Origin: JBHHYU01 sp046757725
Lineage (GTDB): Bacteria; Desulfobacterota; Binatia; UBA9968
DNA length: 6,141 nt
NCBI GenBank assembly: GCA_046757725.1
Contig: JBHHYU010000141.1
Span: 1-6,141 of the forward strand
Direction of reading: 5' to 3'
Below, piece by piece: positions 5,899 to 6,141 of this stretch. A program made the position numbers and the translations under genes. Each line of letters opens with the position of its first letter. Position 1 is the first letter of the stretch. The notes under the pieces are model-generated. The model was not told where the DNA came from. It searched no databases and saw only the letters and a program-made list of their open reading frames with translations.

Positions 5899-6040
5899 GG
5901 CGCAGGGGGGCCCGCTCCTCAGTGGGAGCCGATAGACCTGTACTTCTCTGCCCCTAAGTACTTAACCCATTAGGTCCATTTCCCTCAAGGTGCTCCAGTG
6001 TCGGACGTCCCCCTTTCTTCGGAGCAGGCCCCTCTGCGCC
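5899..6040 (+). ncRNA. Candidate structured RNA, possibly 6S-like
   Basis: Bases 5899-5918 pair with 6021-6040 over 20 positions, with one G:U (5906-6033) and one C/A mismatch (5913-6026). Inside, GGGA (5924-5927) can pair with TCCC (6008-6011), CCGA (5929-5932) with TCGG (6001-6004), GACCT (5935-5939) with AGGTC (5972-5976), and GTACTT (5940-5945) with AAGTAC (5956-5961). The result is a rod about 142 bases long with a large one-sided bulge at 5977-6000. GAGCCGATA at 5926-5934 is the same string that surrounds the product-RNA start in E. coli 6S RNA, at a similar distance from the 5' end. Against 6S: the apical arm is short, the 3' half does not resemble 6S, and no promoter or terminator is clear. 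The strand is uncertain, since the complement folds equally well (its helix has one U:G and one A/C). The shape is seen, while function is a guess. Confidence 0.3.
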
Positions 6041-6141
6041 GTGCACCCAGGTATCCGGTTCTGAGGGAGGAAACCTGGAGGGCTGAGCACAGGGACGTGG
6101 AGGTCGGAGGCAGGGCCAGGCCGTTGGAGAGCTCACCCGAA
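6041..6141. other. Unassigned purine-rich right end with a second hairpin
   Basis: No recognisable gene is present. CCAGGT (6047-6052) pairs with ACCTGG (6073-6078), and GTGC (6041-6044) with GCAC (6087-6090). Together they form a hairpin that abuts the 5899-6040 helix and may belong to the same transcript. Downstream, the + strand is rich in AGG/GAG-type purine runs up to the window edge. A reading frame is open on + from 5974 to the edge, but it uses AGG for most arginines, unlike the real genes here, and matches no family I know. Confidence 0.3.

Noticed and set aside
5940..5975. Complement resembles the 5' end of 23S rRNA (GGTTAAGTACTTAGGGGCA)
   Set aside because: Similarity stops after about 18 bases and none of the following conserved 23S sequence is present.
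6057..6090. GAGGAAA followed by GGGCTGAGC recalls the RNase P RNA core (GAGGAAAGUCCGGGCUC)
   Set aside because: The invariant AAAGUCCG block is broken (AAACCTGG), and no other conserved RNase P block is found on either strand.
5954..6136. A 60-codon open frame on the complement at the right end
   Set aside because: Its Pro/Ser/Arg-rich product has no domain and no ribosome site, and it covers the predicted helices.
5998..6141. Possible partial gene on + starting at GTG 5998 and running off the window
   Set aside because: It overlaps the folded region, relies mostly on AGG arginine codons unlike the real genes here, and matches no known family. Sequence beyond the window could revive it.

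Overview
The window holds seven complete protein genes. Two face right (+) and five face left (-). At the right end there is a stretch with no convincing gene but with strong RNA-like folding. Gram-negative, proteobacteria-like features point to an organism of the Desulfobacterota (old Deltaproteobacteria), NC10 or Nitrospirota kind. These features are an RpoH-type heat-shock sigma factor with its hallmark RpoH box, a CoxG-family protein, and a TrmL/DTD pair. GC content looks moderate, roughly mid-50s by eye. This placement is an inference from gene content only, because no rRNA is present.

Left part (1-1682, + strand): a GC-rich perfect palindrome at 19-42 precedes a plausible sigma-70 promoter and rpoH (158-1120). 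About 100 bases later comes a small SRPBCC/CoxG-like gene (1221-1682). It starts at TTG behind a near-perfect Shine-Dalgarno sequence.

Middle (1715-4779, - strand, read right to left): a tight three-gene cluster encodes a secreted, membrane-anchored protein with three NEW3-type Ig-like repeats, an ABC ATPase, and an ABC-2 (NosY-like) permease. The ATPase start overlaps the NEW3 stop by ATGA, and the permease follows after 3 bases, so the three are very probably co-translated as one exporter-type complex. Upstream of the NEW3 gene, a candidate promoter is followed directly by a perfect 13-base dyad, in the position expected of an operator. The cluster converges with the CoxG-like gene, with only 32 bases between the stops.

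Right part (4871-5778, - strand): dtd (D-aminoacyl-tRNA deacylase) and trmL (wobble-base tRNA 2'-O-methyltransferase) overlap by ATGA. They make a small tRNA-quality operon that reads in the same direction as the ABC cluster.

Right end (5779-6141): no credible coding sequence. Bases 5899-5918 pair with 6021-6040 in an almost complete 20-position helix that encloses further nested helices, and a second hairpin abuts it. The 5' side carries GAGCCGATA, a string found at the product-RNA start site of E. coli 6S RNA. This is the best candidate for something undescribed here. It is offered as an unassigned structured RNA, with 6S-like RNA as one hypothesis. Apart from it, the window looks like ordinary chromosomal housekeeping plus one uncharacterised transporter operon.
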